From positions 563,104 through 627,103 of the forward strand of contig VWZF01003010.1 of the NCBI GenBank assembly GCA_013396755.1: a DNA stretch of 64,000 bases. Reading direction: 5' to 3'. Source of the stretch: Sclerurus mexicanus (lineage: Eukaryota > Chordata > Aves > Passeriformes > Furnariidae). Below, piece after piece: positions 1 through 14,000 of the stretch (its first letter is position 1; each line of letters begins with the position of its first letter). The notes beneath the pieces were generated by a model. The model made no database searches. It had not been told where the DNA came from and worked only from the letters and a program-made list of their open reading frames with translations. A program made the position numbers and the translations under genes.

Positions 1-1224
1 AATACAGAAAATGCAAAATTCTTACTGCATTAGGAAAAAAGTTTGATAGACTAAAATATTTATCCTTGATTTTCACGTCATGCAATTTAGTACCGGACTA
101 CGCAGTTATCGCAGGTTTTTCTAGGATTCTGTTACATGCATATATATTACTGGAAAGTTCAGCGTCTGGAGACTACATAGGTTAATATTTAATGTTATTA
201 ACAAATTTAGGAAAATTGCCATTACCTGTGGCCTAGATTATGGGATATCACTGGTAAGGACCAAAATAGGTAGCAAATGTAACCTATGACAGTGTGACTA
301 TTTTGAAGAACACACCTGTTTTTATTTATTGAGTTACAGCATTTCTAGAAAGTTATCGAAAATATTGCTCCTCTATATTAAAACAATCCATATAATATGT
401 TAACTATCTGACTTTTAACTAACTGTGATAAGCAAATGCAAAGACAAGTATAGCATTACACCAAAAGTATACGTTTAATTCATATAATTAATCACAAGGC
501 ATAGGCAACTCGATTTAATTGGAAGATAGATAATAAAAGGTAAATAAACAATCTGTTTGTAGAAGAATTAAAAGTGTAGGCCAATTATGAAATTCTCTAA
601 TCCTACAGTAAGGGCTCTGGCTCATTCATGGCATTGTAATAAAGATCAAAGTTATGAAACACAAGAAGCAACATGTATGTGCGTAGCTCTCACTAGAAAT
701 CTTTTAACACACAGTATTATGCTCTGGCTTTTGTTCAAGGCCAGAGAGTACACCATCCTTTGCAGTTCGTTTTTGTCATCTAATGTTCCTGTTTGAAACC
801 TGCATATACTCTCCAAAGTACTAAATCAGGAATATAATATCCTGCAAGTATTTCTCCTCCAGTGGAAAATACTGAAGTCATGGACCCAGGCTTTCCTGAC
901 TAGTTATAACTGGGCAAAGAAGTTCTTTGTAAATATCACTGGATTTATCAAATATGTTGCTGGTAATGCTCTATTTTGCTGCATGAAACAGCACAAATAC
1001 TCCTTAATAAATGAATGCAAACTAGAAGGTAGTGTACATGCCTTTCCAAATAGGTATAAACTAGGGTTGCACAGATATAAAAGTAGATACTTTTAGACGA
1101 TTAGATGAGATAGTAAATATGGAAAATTAGGTTTTACTCTTGAACTGGTATAAGCTCTTATCTTTCAAGAGAAAATTGCATTACTTGTCCTTTTCAGGAA
1201 GAGAAATCAACAAATACAAGTATT

Positions 1225-1248
1225 AAAAAAAAAAAAAAAGAAAAAAAA
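1225..1248. repeat. A-tract
   Basis: Fifteen A residues, a G, then eight more A residues. No retroposon body is recognised next to it on either side. Confidence 0.85.
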
Positions 1249-1705
1249 GAGAAGATTGTCGAGAAGGCTGAGGAAAGGCTACTGAAAAGCAGCCTGTAAC
1301 TCAGATTTTCACTACTGCTGCATGAGTAAGTCTTGGCTTGTAAGAATTATTAAGAATTCAGCTAGACCAATGACAAAGAAAAAAGCAAAAGAACAAAACC
1401 ACTCCGATGTCTAGCTACCAGACAAGTTCTAGGGCTTTATAAAATCCTCATGATAGTGACATGGCTAGTATGGTTTTAAAAATGTCCAGCTGACTTGGTT
1501 GATAGAGGAAAGAACCCATCTAAACTAAAACAGCCTTTATACCACTTAAATACACATCAAGGAATGTTTCCGCAATACAACCGCAGAAAAAAACACCTCC
1601 ACCTGAAATAGTGAAACAAGCACAGAACCTCTGCAGACCCAGAATGAAACCCACAAACAATTGTCAGACTCAATTAATAATGCTCATTAAAGACAGAACA
1701 GTAAA

Positions 1706-1822
1706 TCACAGAATCACAGAATTGTCAGGGTTGGAAGGGAGCTCTGCAGGTCACCTAGTCCGACCACAGTGCTAAAGCAGGGTCACCTAGAGCAGGTTAC
1801 ACAGGAACACATCCAGGTGAAG
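1706..1822 (-). mobile_element. CR1 LINE, 5'-truncated 3' end
   Basis: On the plus strand this reads tcacagaatcacagaat, then a ggttggaagggagctctgca stretch, then a segment like acctagtccgaccac...gcagggtcacctagagcaggttacacaggaacac. It is the reverse complement of the 3' untranslated end of avian CR1, so the element lies on the minus strand, the same sense as ZNF407. Only about 117 bp remain, as expected for 5' truncation during target-primed reverse transcription. The tandem octamer (TTCTGTGA type) is its 3' terminus. Confidence 0.9.
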
Positions 1823-4800
1823 CCTTTTTTAATCTCACAGAAAATACACAAAACAGAAAGTCATATATAGGTATTTCTTAAGAAGATAGGAAGGTTTTTT
1901 CCTTAGAGAAAGACAAGAGGATGGTTAAGACTCCTCATATTAATACAGCCTGATTTTTTTTTTCTTCCAAAATACCTTGACTTAAGTGTAAATGAAGTAT
2001 GGGCAGGCAGTAAAGCTATGGCCACTAATTCCTGGAACTGATCTTTCTCAAGTGACTATAACTGAGAACTGATTTTGTGGCTATATCAAAATAATCAGTC
2101 TTCTTTCCCTCACACATGGTTAAAGTACTCAGACTTTACTTTTGGTCACATAGTCTGTATTTTCCTGTGTTTTCCAAACAACCTGTAATTTGTTTAGGTA
2201 AACAAGTGCCAATCCTGCAGAAATATTTTGGACTTTCTGTTTACAAGGAGAAGGGAAAATGGAAGCTCTTTTACCCACAGGGTAGGATTCTCAACAGCAC
2301 ATGCAAGTACCATCAGGAAAACCTGAGAACCAAAATATCATCTTATATATCTTCATCTGCCAAAAACTATTTCATTTATATAAGACAGACATTTGCAATA
2401 CTTCTACTTGTTTTGTTTGGGGAATGAAGAGGATTATTGAGCGGGTGGGGGGAGAAGTCACACAAACTTAATTCAGCTAAAAATATAGTTCTACTGCAAG
2501 CAGAATTTAAATACTTCAAAAGGGAAAATGAAACACTCCAAAAAGCCCACTATAGACTTTTTCCCTATTTTTATTCAATTTAATAGGGGATGCTATGGTG
2601 GGCAAAAGCATACTACCCTAATGACTTGGTCACAAGAGAATATCCATGGAGTAAATCAGAGGATGAAATTTTATAGAGCACTAACAGTTTCACTGTAAGT
2701 CCTTTTGCAGAACTGTTGGTATACTATAAACTCTTACCCTGGATAATCACACACTAACTTTCTCACCTAAACAAATTCTGTAACAAAAAACTAAAATCTA
2801 CTTGTAAGTTTAACGGTACACCAATAAAACTCAAACAACATAAAAAAGCTACCATAACAATTAAGCTATTTAATTAAAGAGATGCTGAATAGAAACTGAA
2901 ATGCAACAAGATGTAAGTGCAGTACTAACTTCGAAGTGAAATCAAGAAAATGCATAGCATAAAGTTGAAAGGCTGCCTGTATGCAATACAGCATACTATT
3001 CCAGCATACTGCTATATGCTTTACTCAAAACACCTCAACCACTTAAAATATCAGCATGCCTAAACTTAAAGGAATAATAAGCCTATGAAAAGTACAATTA
3101 GTCCATATATAGGTTTGTTTCATTCAATACAATAACGTCTATTGCAAGACAATGTTGCAACTCAAACTAACATATGATGAATACCAGGAAAAGAAGTCAT
3201 GCTGTACAATGACTCCTTAATCAACAAGGCATAAAAGTATCCACAAATCTCTAAAAGAAGTTTATGGACCATGTTACACTTATGTCCCAACTGGCGAGCA
3301 TAAGCAAATTTAAGACTGATTATTAACAAATCTGATCCACCAAAGTATTTTGAAACTTGGTTAGTAATACTCGTAAACAACTGCCCTATGTTCAGCAGTG
3401 ATGAAACTACAGAGCAATGCACACAATAAGAAATACTATCTCAAAATAAATAAACAAATTGTTGTGTTGCCCTTGGAGCTAGTACATTATTGAAGGTAGT
3501 TCGCAATTGAGTTACTTGCTTCTGATGTCTTACTAGAAGAGTTCTCCAAATGCAGGAATATTGTATCCCTGTGGAGTCCTGTCTAGTGAGGTGAAACACT
3601 CTTCTGGAAGAGCTAATGGATGCAAGGATATCTCCCACGTACAGGGTCCTTCATTTTGGAACAGTATGAATGCAGTAAGTCACAAAAAGATATTTATAAC
3701 TGATACCTAATTCCAGTTAGAAGGTTTCTCAATCACTTCCCAGAGCTGAAAAACATGTTTAAAGCAAAGAAGAGCCATTGTCACAGTATGTCAAATGTAA
3801 GAAAAATACAGAAGACAGAACATGAATTTCTACTTAGTCTTTATTGAAGTGATAAATGCAACTGAAGCAGTCTCAGCAGACTCGGACTATGGAAAACACT
3901 ATCAGCTGCCTGGAAAATACACTAAAACTGTTGGTCAATTCTGTAATTGTATATTCAGCTGAAAGTTTGTCACTGGTGCTTTTTGCTGACCAATTCAGCA
4001 TGACTGGTTAGATCAAACAACATTGTGTTTGTATGCCAAAACTGCAATGTCTGTCTTTGCTGCAGTGTCAGTAACATATCAGAAATAGCCACACACAGCA
4101 GTTTTCTGTATCTCCTATACCTTTAACTTAATCAGACACAGTGTGACTCACAAACCTCTGAGATCATTTTTTTTCTGCTTGTATGAGCTCAGGAAGGCCT
4201 CTTTAATTTATCACCAAATAAAGGCACAAATTGCTGGTGGTGGTGATTCTGGTATCAGCCTGCAGTTGAAAGAGTGAGAGACCTTTGGGTTCATATGACA
4301 TTGTCTACTTTACAGCCTTGCTTTTTTGACTAAATAATCTTTGATTGCTTCACAAAACTCTCTTAACTTCAGCACCGGATCAAGCCAAACACTGTTCAGT
4401 GTTTGTGTTTTCACTTGCTTCATTTGACTTTTAGAAACCTGGATATAGTGCTTCCTTCCATGACTAAATACTTACAAGCTGCCCATGTTTGCGTTTAGAT
4501 TCATTACGTATATAAAAGTGAAATATAAAATTCAACACCAGCCCATATTTAAAAATAATTTTTGCCGTATCATGCCAGTGAAAACAGAGCATCACTGTAG
4601 AGGACGTACGGTTTGCGTGAATGACAATACAATATCTATGCGTATCCTGTGCAGTCACAAAAGGCTTGGCAAGGATTTATGACACAAACAAAGGAATTCT
4701 TTCAAGGACATGCAGCAAAATGACCTGAAGTCATGAGAAAACAGACAGGACTAAGTAGGACCAATCTGGAACGGTCTTCCTCAGGCTGGAATGGTCAAAA

Positions 4801-4975
4801 ATGAAGTGCACTCAGAATTGTAGTCCTTCACTTCTTTTTTACCTCTGGACTGGATATGTCATAATTTTGGGGAAGGATTTGCCATTGCTAGATGAAATCT
4901 ACAAAGCATTTACAACTTTAGAGGTCTAGTCAATGTAAGACAGATTGTACCATCTGGCAGGAAACTTGAGTTACC

Positions 4976-5057
4976 TTTGGGTTTGGTTTTTTTTTGTTTG
5001 GTTGGGTTTTTTTGTTTGGTTTTGGTGTTTTTATTGTTTGTTTGTTTGGGTTTTTTA
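4976..5057. repeat. T/G-rich low-complexity tract
   Basis: About 80 bases built almost only of T and G (gtttttttttgtttggttgg type). It creates a spurious open frame of Trp, Phe and Val residues on the plus strand. Its sense is opposite to the other low-complexity islands in the window. Confidence 0.85.
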
Positions 5058-8000
5058 TAATTCTACCTTTTCACAAAAGAAGTGGTTTACTGATCACTCC
5101 TCAGTGTTTAGTTATGCTCTTTTTTGGAATCTAGGACAGAACAAAGAAGAAAGACTATGGATCACAAGAGAAAAGATTTAAAACCAACTCAAACTGGTTA
5201 ACTGTGAAAATTGACATAACAGAAAAGTAACACTTTCTAGCTGATATGAAGTATACTTCAGATGTTCACTATTGTTATAGAAAAGAAAAAATATTCACAT
5301 GCAAAGGTCAGATTCTGTCACTATTACTCACATTAGGCACTCCCTTAACTTAACATGCCTCATGAAAAACTGAAGTCAAAATAATCTGACACATTATGGC
5401 AAAATGCCCTTTATCTACCTCATACATCTATGAACAGACACTCTAATAACCATATTCAGGCTTTTAACTTTATTTTTAAAGACAATGTAGTGGACACAAT
5501 TCTTTTCCAGCAATTTTTACCTGATCTTAATTTATTGATATCAGACAAACTGTTCCTGCGTTGTAATGGTGAAGAACTGTGCTTGATTCAAGTACCTATG
5601 TCTAATCTGTAGGAAGATACTTCTTATTACTCAGAGTACTTACCTGAGAAATGCTTTAATTGAATAGATTGCAATTCTAGACCTAATAAAGTAAGTTCTC
5701 AGATGAACTAGAATGATGGTTATAAATGTTTAAATTGTAACTCAGACACTCCTCCTACATTCTTCTGATTTGAAATGTCCAGCATAAAAGCAGTAAATAC
5801 TGTCTGGTTGTTATTTGAGTCACTCTAAAGTATTGATTTTATACTAAACATAAGGAAATTAAAAACTTAAGGTGAAACCAATGTTTTTTACAAGTTTACT
5901 GCCAAGTCAGTAGCAGGTTTGTTTAAAATATCATTCATAGCATATATTGACATTATAATATATCTGCTAATGATCAAACACAAAGGAAAATATAAGTGCA
6001 CTTCACTACATATGCACATAAAAGAATTTTATACATGACTATTTTAAAATGATATGTTTTAAGTGCTGTGATATTAAACATTTAATAATTTGGCAATTTC
6101 TTTCAAAGACAACTATTAAAATTAAGGGAGAAGAGGTCAAATGTCAGCACTGCTAAACTCCTGCCTGGTCCTTAGAGAAAGTATGTACGGGGAATGAGGG
6201 CTAACCAATTTTTTTATTTTCCTGGACTAGATGAAGGTTAAATGTCTCCCACCCTAAGATGGCTACATTCAGAGCTACATAAGCTGAGGCCACCTGCAGC
6301 TAATGATTCTCGCTGATAAGAATCAGCTTGAATACTCTGTCCTTCCTTTCACCCAACTCCTGACAACAAATGGCCAAGTTTTAGGAGTTATACAGATTTT
6401 ACATATTCCCTATTTATTTCTGTGCAATTTCAGACAATGAGGAAAACTATATCCCAGCTTTCTTGTTTGTGCAGTCTGCTGTTCTATGGTACAAAGGCTG
6501 AAAGAGCACAAGTTACGCAAAGCTTCACTCTGTGCCTGCTTAAGGTGAAGGGCATGATTGCACATTAGTCTACAGAGCACAAGGAAACATTGGTACTGGG
6601 AACCACACCTGTACATCTACATCACCTCTAAATTCAGAGCTATTACCAGGAGCCATATCAGCCAGCTTATAGATCTCATTCAAATGAAGGCAGCAGTATT
6701 TACCAACAATCCTTGCCACCAAAATACTCTTTAATATCCTTGACTAGTAAATCTTGGTATGAAATGGCAGAGTTGGCCAGAATGGAATTTTAGATTTGGT
6801 GCTGCTATGGACCAGGGTTTGCTATTGTAATTACAGAAGTGACTTTCTTAGGGAATACTGCTATCAGCAGCAAGTTGTGCCAGCAGCAAGGGAAACACTC
6901 TGTTTCTTCTCTCTGAAATACAAGAGCACAGTTCTGTGCATGTTCCCCCACTTCACTTCTAATTTGCATAGCAACCGCTCTTTTGAAATGGAGCCCTACC
7001 CCGCATTTCCATTTCCTTCAGCCACATTATGAAAGGCAGTGCATATCACTACTAACATATGTCTTCATCACAGCAGAATAGGTGGAATTTAATTTTGAAA
7101 AGATGCCCTATATTAGGGGAAGACTAGTCCTTTGGGAGGCTGGGACTTGGCTGTGGGCCTTGCATTGACTCCCTCTCTAAGCCTGAAAGGGGCCTCATCC
7201 ATACGTGCATGTTTGAACTGCGAGTCCAATGTAATTTCAATGGAAAGCTGGACATTTACAAGGCAGTTAAGCATGTAACATGCTTACAAAATTGGACTTT
7301 AATTTCACTTTAATTACCCATTTCCTCTCTCTGTTGCTACGGATCTGAAATTATCTGAATTGTTCCTGAATTGTATAATGTCACTTCTGTACTCCTGAAA
7401 TACACTAAAAATTTTTAAAAGGGAAGATTAGGAAATTAAAGATACTCATGACAATTTCATAGGTTCCACTGTCTAAGCCTACTGCTTTAGTACATCAAAA
7501 GTCCAACCATTCATCTTGAGAGCCTTACTATCAGAATGATCTTACTTTCTGATATTTATCAAATTGATCATTGACGAGGATTTTGTTAATAGATATGGGC
7601 ATGCACATATACACAGTTACAAAGTCAAGTCATTTTGCAAAGCAAGATGCTAATTTTCATTGTATGCTTAAGATAAGGAGTTGCTGTCTCAGTTTGATGT
7701 GAAAGATACAGAGCATTTTCCTCAAAATTACAGCTCCTCCTTTTTTCCCCCACATCACAACGAAGTTTCAATGAGTTAGTTTATCTGTGTAGATTAGTTT
7801 ATGAATTGCATTAATTAATAACTGCATTCTTTGAAAAATGTAACCAGCTCTTTAGCATCTGTCCCAACCTTTTGTCTGTCTCAAATGACACTAAAAAAGG
7901 AATAAAGCACACTTTTATCAGTAACGTTGCTTCCACTCTAGGAACCTAAATGACAATTTGAAACCTCAGAACACTGATTGCAATTGCTCCCCAGCAGCAA

Positions 8001-11000
8001 AAATAAAAACTGGTTGTCTGGGTCAAAATTCCCAAATTGTCAGTGATGTTTAAATATTTCATCTTTAAATATTAGCCTGACTATTCAATAATTTAAAAGT
8101 TACCCATAACACTATTGCCTTGACTGCACTGCACTGTTGAAAAAGTGCAGGTGATGACATGAGGGGAAACAGAACACATCACCTGGCTCATCCACACCCC
8201 ATCTTAACCGTAGTGAGGGCTCATTAACATTACATAGAAACTGAAGGAATCATGTACCACATAGTGAATTGAACTAATGTGCAAAAGCTGCAGCTGAAAA
8301 ACCACAATGCTTGAGTAAGTTGTTCACAGAAACCGGACATATTTAAAAATATATCACTTGACATATCTCTCTTTGGGCTTAGATGCCTAGAGAACACTTC
8401 AGAATTTCAAGCAAGTTAAGTCTTCCCAGACAAAACACCAGTGAAGAAAATGTTACACTTGAGCATATTACATATTTGTTACATAAATTATAGCTTTAAA
8501 CACTTACGGGATTTTGTATTTACTCCAAAATCAACAAGTATTTTTAAAGCTAGACTTACGAGAAATCTAAACTTACTACATAAGTAATATACAGTTTGTT
8601 TACGCCAAATAATTGCCAAAACTCCTCTTCTAACAAAATAAAAAAGAAAATAATCCTAGAGGAGAAGAGGGTGTAAAGTGTGTTTAAAAACTGCATTATT
8701 TGATCAGGGACCATAAATACTAATATCTCAGCTTCAATCACATATAATAGCACAAGATTACTGCAGAGTGAAATTATTATTACAGCATTGTGATTTAGAC
8801 TACATACAGCCACAAAGGAGAGGGACCTTTCCACTTCTGACTGCCATGCCCAAACCCAAGAGCAACAAAAGAGGGATGGGGCAGAATCTTGACACAATAC
8901 TCCAGACAGTTATTGCTGCTCTTTTCTTCCTTCAAAAAGAGGGGTGGGATGGGTATTGTAACTCTTATGTGCGTCTCTTGAGAAAAAAATACTGAAAGAG
9001 AAATTATGCTTACTTAACATCCAACATTTCTGGTTGTACCAAAACTCAAAATCTAAATTTTAAGATGAATTAGAGGTTAAACAATCAGCATTTTAAAATG
9101 TGTACTTAGCACTGTGGATAAATCTTACCCTGAAGATGATATGGTTCAAAATTCTAATAAAAGATGATATCTGAGATATAAAAATGAACAATAAAATCAC
9201 ATATTTTACTCTACAAATACAATAAAAGCTAACTGCTCTGTAACATTTCAGTCAATAGAGCAATGCAATCAAATTTATAACTTTAGCAAGAAGGCTCAAG
9301 AAAGCCTGAATAGATTATTTCATGAAGTGTTATATCCAGAAACACTTGAAGAAACTGCAGATAAATAGAAATTCAATTGATTAAAGAAAATTATAACAAA
9401 GAATTATTAAGAATTAAATACCAGGGCATATCCCACTGATCTGTGAGGGCAGCTGCAATATTTACCAAGGAGCAAGGTATCCTCATGCCCCATTTGAAGG
9501 GCTCTATGTGTCTCTGTATACGAGACACAGAGCATTCAGGCTTTATGAGAAGTGAGCAGGATTATGCAGGGTTGGAAACACATCTGTCCATTTCCCACTC
9601 CCGTATCAGCACAAATACCTCTTACCATCTCAGCATTCCAGAGATGGTACCTTTCCCCCCCACATCTAATAGCTAAATAAAGCAAACCTCTCCCAACACT
9701 CTTTGCTCTGCAGTGCAGCAGACCCTAGACCCTTCACTTCTCGGCTGCACAGCGGCTCTGCCAGAGGCAAACCCGCTCCAACACAATACTGTTCCCGGCT
9801 TCCTTGGGGATGATTAGTCAGGGCTGCTCCCCCAGCACTGCTGCTTTGAAGTTCACACACTGTGGTTTTAACCCCCAGAGCAGTGAGGGGGGTTCCCAAG
9901 GGCAGCTGGTTTGGACCAGGGGCAGGAAGAGCTGACGCACAGGTGCCTGCAGTCAGACTTGCCCCAAATGGCAATAATGCTGTACCGCTCACACTAAGGA
10001 TCACCAATGCATTTCTATGCCCAAAGTAGAGTTATGCTGCTGGCTCTTAAGGAAATACTCTGCCACTTCGTGTTTTTTGTAAATAGAGAGACAGTGATTT
10101 CAATAACATTGTTTTGCTCTTATACCTGGACTCAGATCTGAAATATGATGTAATAATTTCTGGCTCATGTTGACTTTTTTCATGAAATATAAGCAAATAC
10201 TGCCTTTTGTTGTAGACACTCAGTGATTCTGCAGCACTACTGGTAACACACACACACAGTGCACATAAACAGGTGTTTAGGGAAGCATTACTGCAGATGA
10301 ATCCTAATCCTAACCTGATGGACCATTTCATATCCTGTATCTGAAGATCAATCACAAAGCCTGGGGAGTACAAGCAGAATTTGAATTACAAGACGTTTCT
10401 GGGCTCCTAATTTTCCTTACCATTTCACTTAGGTATAAGGAGGGCACACAAGCATATGTACTCATTTAATGAGCTACGGTCTCAAAATAACTCTTTTCTT
10501 CATTATCCTTTAGTTTTTATATCAAATTTTTGTGGGCAAAGTTCATAATAAACTAATTTTATTTACTCAGTGTATGATGTTTTAAGCCATGCAGTATTCT
10601 CATGGTTAAGCAATGTAAAACAAATATATGGCTTCAGTTCTGTATTGCTGGGTACTGAAAATTAATTACATTATGAATTAAGTAATAATTCTACAAAACC
10701 ATTTGTTAAAATCAGCTAACAACATATCAATCATTATGTATGGTAATAACCAATTTTGGGGTGAAGGTGTTATAAAGTAAAACAAATAGTTCGTAGCAGT
10801 AATATTTAATTTTAAAAAAAATGAAATAAAGTGTTTGAAAAACCTTCTGTCACTAAGCTGCCTTCCAGAGCTATGGCCTGGAAGTCACTTACAGACACCA
10901 TACAGCCACAATGTCGTTGGCACCTGGCTGTACTGAAAATTAAAAACATGAGGCTAAAGGGGTAAAAGGGATGTAAAAATGCAGCCAGTCCATGCCACTG

Positions 11001-14000
11001 CTGAGTGCGTGCCATTTCATAGCCATAATTTAAAGAGATCAGAAGGGGGAAAAATGAAGCCCAATAAAAATGGAAAATGTTAGATTAATGACACAGTCAT
11101 TAAAATAAAAAAGGTGGAGTTACATGAGGAATGGATCTTATTTGAGTTATTGAAATTAAGCAAGTTATTGTAACAATCATTCTAAAAATCACATTTTACT
11201 AAGCTCAAGGAAAAAAGACAAAAAATAGAAATCTTCATGGGAATATTTCAAATTGTCAGTGGCTTTAAAAAAGTGATTTAAGATTTTCTCTTGTATCTTC
11301 TCTTTCAATTTTAGAATTTTAGTTGCCATATATTATAATGGTATTTTAGCTATAAAAGTAGTTTTCCACTCACTGTTCTCTTGCCTTTCAAGGAGACAAA
11401 CAGTTTTTCTTTCCTCTAAATGAGCACAATAAAATGGGTAAGCTGTCTGGGGAAAAAGAACCCAGACAAACTGGTAGTATAAAGCTCCACAGAAAAATGT
11501 GGTACGGAGAAGAGGAGACCTAAAGCATGTTTACTGTATGCCATGCAATTTATTCTACTAGTCATGTTAGAATAAGAGTTTCTCACTGCTGAATTATGAT
11601 TTTGTTAAAAAACAAAACCATTGTTACTGCTGTCCCCGATGCTGAACCTTAAAGAAAGTAGGGGAGAAAAATTTGGATGCAAAACTGTATCATAAAAATA
11701 GTAATTCTGTAATAAATACTAGTTAAACTGGGATTCTTAAAATCTGAGGCCAGAACCTGCTAATATTTCCTATGAACCTGCTTATATATAAGCTCTATGC
11801 ATGTCTATATGTATTTTAGCAGACTAATTTTCAGCAAGCATTCTTCCATCTTCTGGAAAACCTTCCCAACATATCAATAGAACTCGTTGATATCAAGAGT
11901 CAGCTAAATGAGAAACAGAATAAAAATGCAAACTACGGATGCGTTTAGAAGAACCAAAGCTTCACAAGATTTTCCTCTCCCTAACTGATGTAGGCAAACC
12001 AGCAGATTGTCTTTCTGTCAGGCAAACCCTGATGGAGATAAATGTAAAGGTTGGAGTGCACGCCTAATTTTTATACACAAGCTGCAACCACACCATGGAT
12101 TTATGCTCCAAGGCAACCAGATTTCTCCTTGTGTACTCTTACACACTGCTGTTGCACTCAGTCCCTCTTGTTTAAATGCCTTTAAAACCAAACACAGGCT
12201 CTGCCCCCTCCTCCACTCCTACTAATTATATACTTTTTTGTTTGAAGAAGCAAGCCCTTTATTGCTCATAATTTCAGCTATCACTTGCTTGGGCACCTTC
12301 TACAGATCAATAGCACATAGTTAAGTGGATGAAAAGGCTAGATGTGATTGTCATTTGCAATTCAAGGTTGCGTGGTTCTTCCCCCTGCCTCCACCACCTT
12401 AAACTTTAAAAGTGCTGTGCTTGGGTTTCATTTTAGAATACTAAATTCCTGTTGCAGGTATACAGTAGCTGCACATTCAAAGCCTTTTGTCTTAAATTAA
12501 ATATCTGTCATATTTTTAAGGCCAGAATACTGGCATAGGTTATAATAAAAACTAGCATCCAACCTGCCATTTTACAGATTCCATTGCTGGTGGCCATACA
12601 TCTTTGATGGCAAAACTACATTGGTTGTAGCGCCATAAAATCAATAAATATTAACCTTTTCTGACACTTTCTGCACGGATGCTTTATCAGTCGCTGTCAG
12701 GTGATAGAACAGTCAGTGATGTACTGTATTTTTCAGCTCAGAATCCATACCAAACTAAGAAATCAATGCAGATTAACAAGCCTTTAAATACAAAAATTGG
12801 CAATGAAATTTTGGTTCTATATGATAAAAATTAAACCAAATCAAGATACTACAGAATAATAAATTTATTATAGATACTTCTAGCAATGTGCAAAATATAA
12901 ATTGCTATGGCAAAGTAATGGCAGCAATTACATAAATTCAGCTTTATATTTCATGACTGACATATCTATTACATCTTATAAAATAAAAAATTTACCCAAT
13001 TATACAAATCCTGTATCTGAATATTGTTTAGAAACTCACAGTCCTTACCTTGCTGAGAGACATCCATACCAGTTCAATACATTAGAACTCAATATCTAAA
13101 CAATGTAAGCAAAAGAATAAAAGTCTACCAGACAGTGAAAAGACACTGTTAAACTTTTCTCCTACCTCGTATAACTGTAACAATAACCATGTTTAGATCT
13201 AAGCATCTTTGAAGCCTAAGGCCTTTAATTATTGGAAAACATCTTGCTGTTTACAATCCATACCATAGCAGGGTACAGACTGAAAACTTGGATTGGTTTT
13301 ATTTCTCGTTGTCCTGAACATTGTAATTTCTTCTATATGACACTGTACTTGCTTACCAGAGCATTAGAAATTATGCTTACTTTGATGTCATTCGGGTGAC
13401 ATTTTTTATTAACATATGAGCTAGTCAGAGAACATGGCCCTTCCAAGTCTTCAGACTTCTTGAAAACTACCACAGCATCTTAAAAGCTTGGGACACATGT
13501 TCTATTATTTCTTCAAATGTGGAGTCTACTAGTAAAGCCTTGAACAACACTGGCAATATGGGTCTACTTATAGCAAGAAATTCTTGAAAAATTATGACTG
13601 TATTTGGCTCTATTCGTCCTGTACTGCCAAAATCTATTGGAAATTATCTTATCTGTAAGTTTTAAATCTATTTTCATGTTTCTTTCTAACAATCCAGGTG
13701 GAGCATCAGCGTATGGGCAACAACTACCTTCCCTTTGAAATAAGAGAGTACCTGAACTACTAAAGTAAATTAGTAAAATCTATTGAAAATACAGACAATA
13801 TTCCACCAATCTTTAGACATATATGCCCAGTGAAGTCAGTAGCAGGTACACAGCAGTATTTGGGGAAACAGGGAATCACTTTGAGAAATGTGATGTAGTG
13901 CTATGTTATGCAAATGAAAGGTAAATTCAAATGCACTAGAAGCTTTATCATATAAACTTTACATTTTAAACTGAAATGCAATTTTAAATTCACTTGTTCA

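Noticed and set aside
9666..10007. 113-codon Ala/Leu/Gly-rich minus-strand frame in a GC-richer patch
   Set aside because: No recognisable motif, splice signals or family resemblance. GC-richer composition lowers stop frequency.
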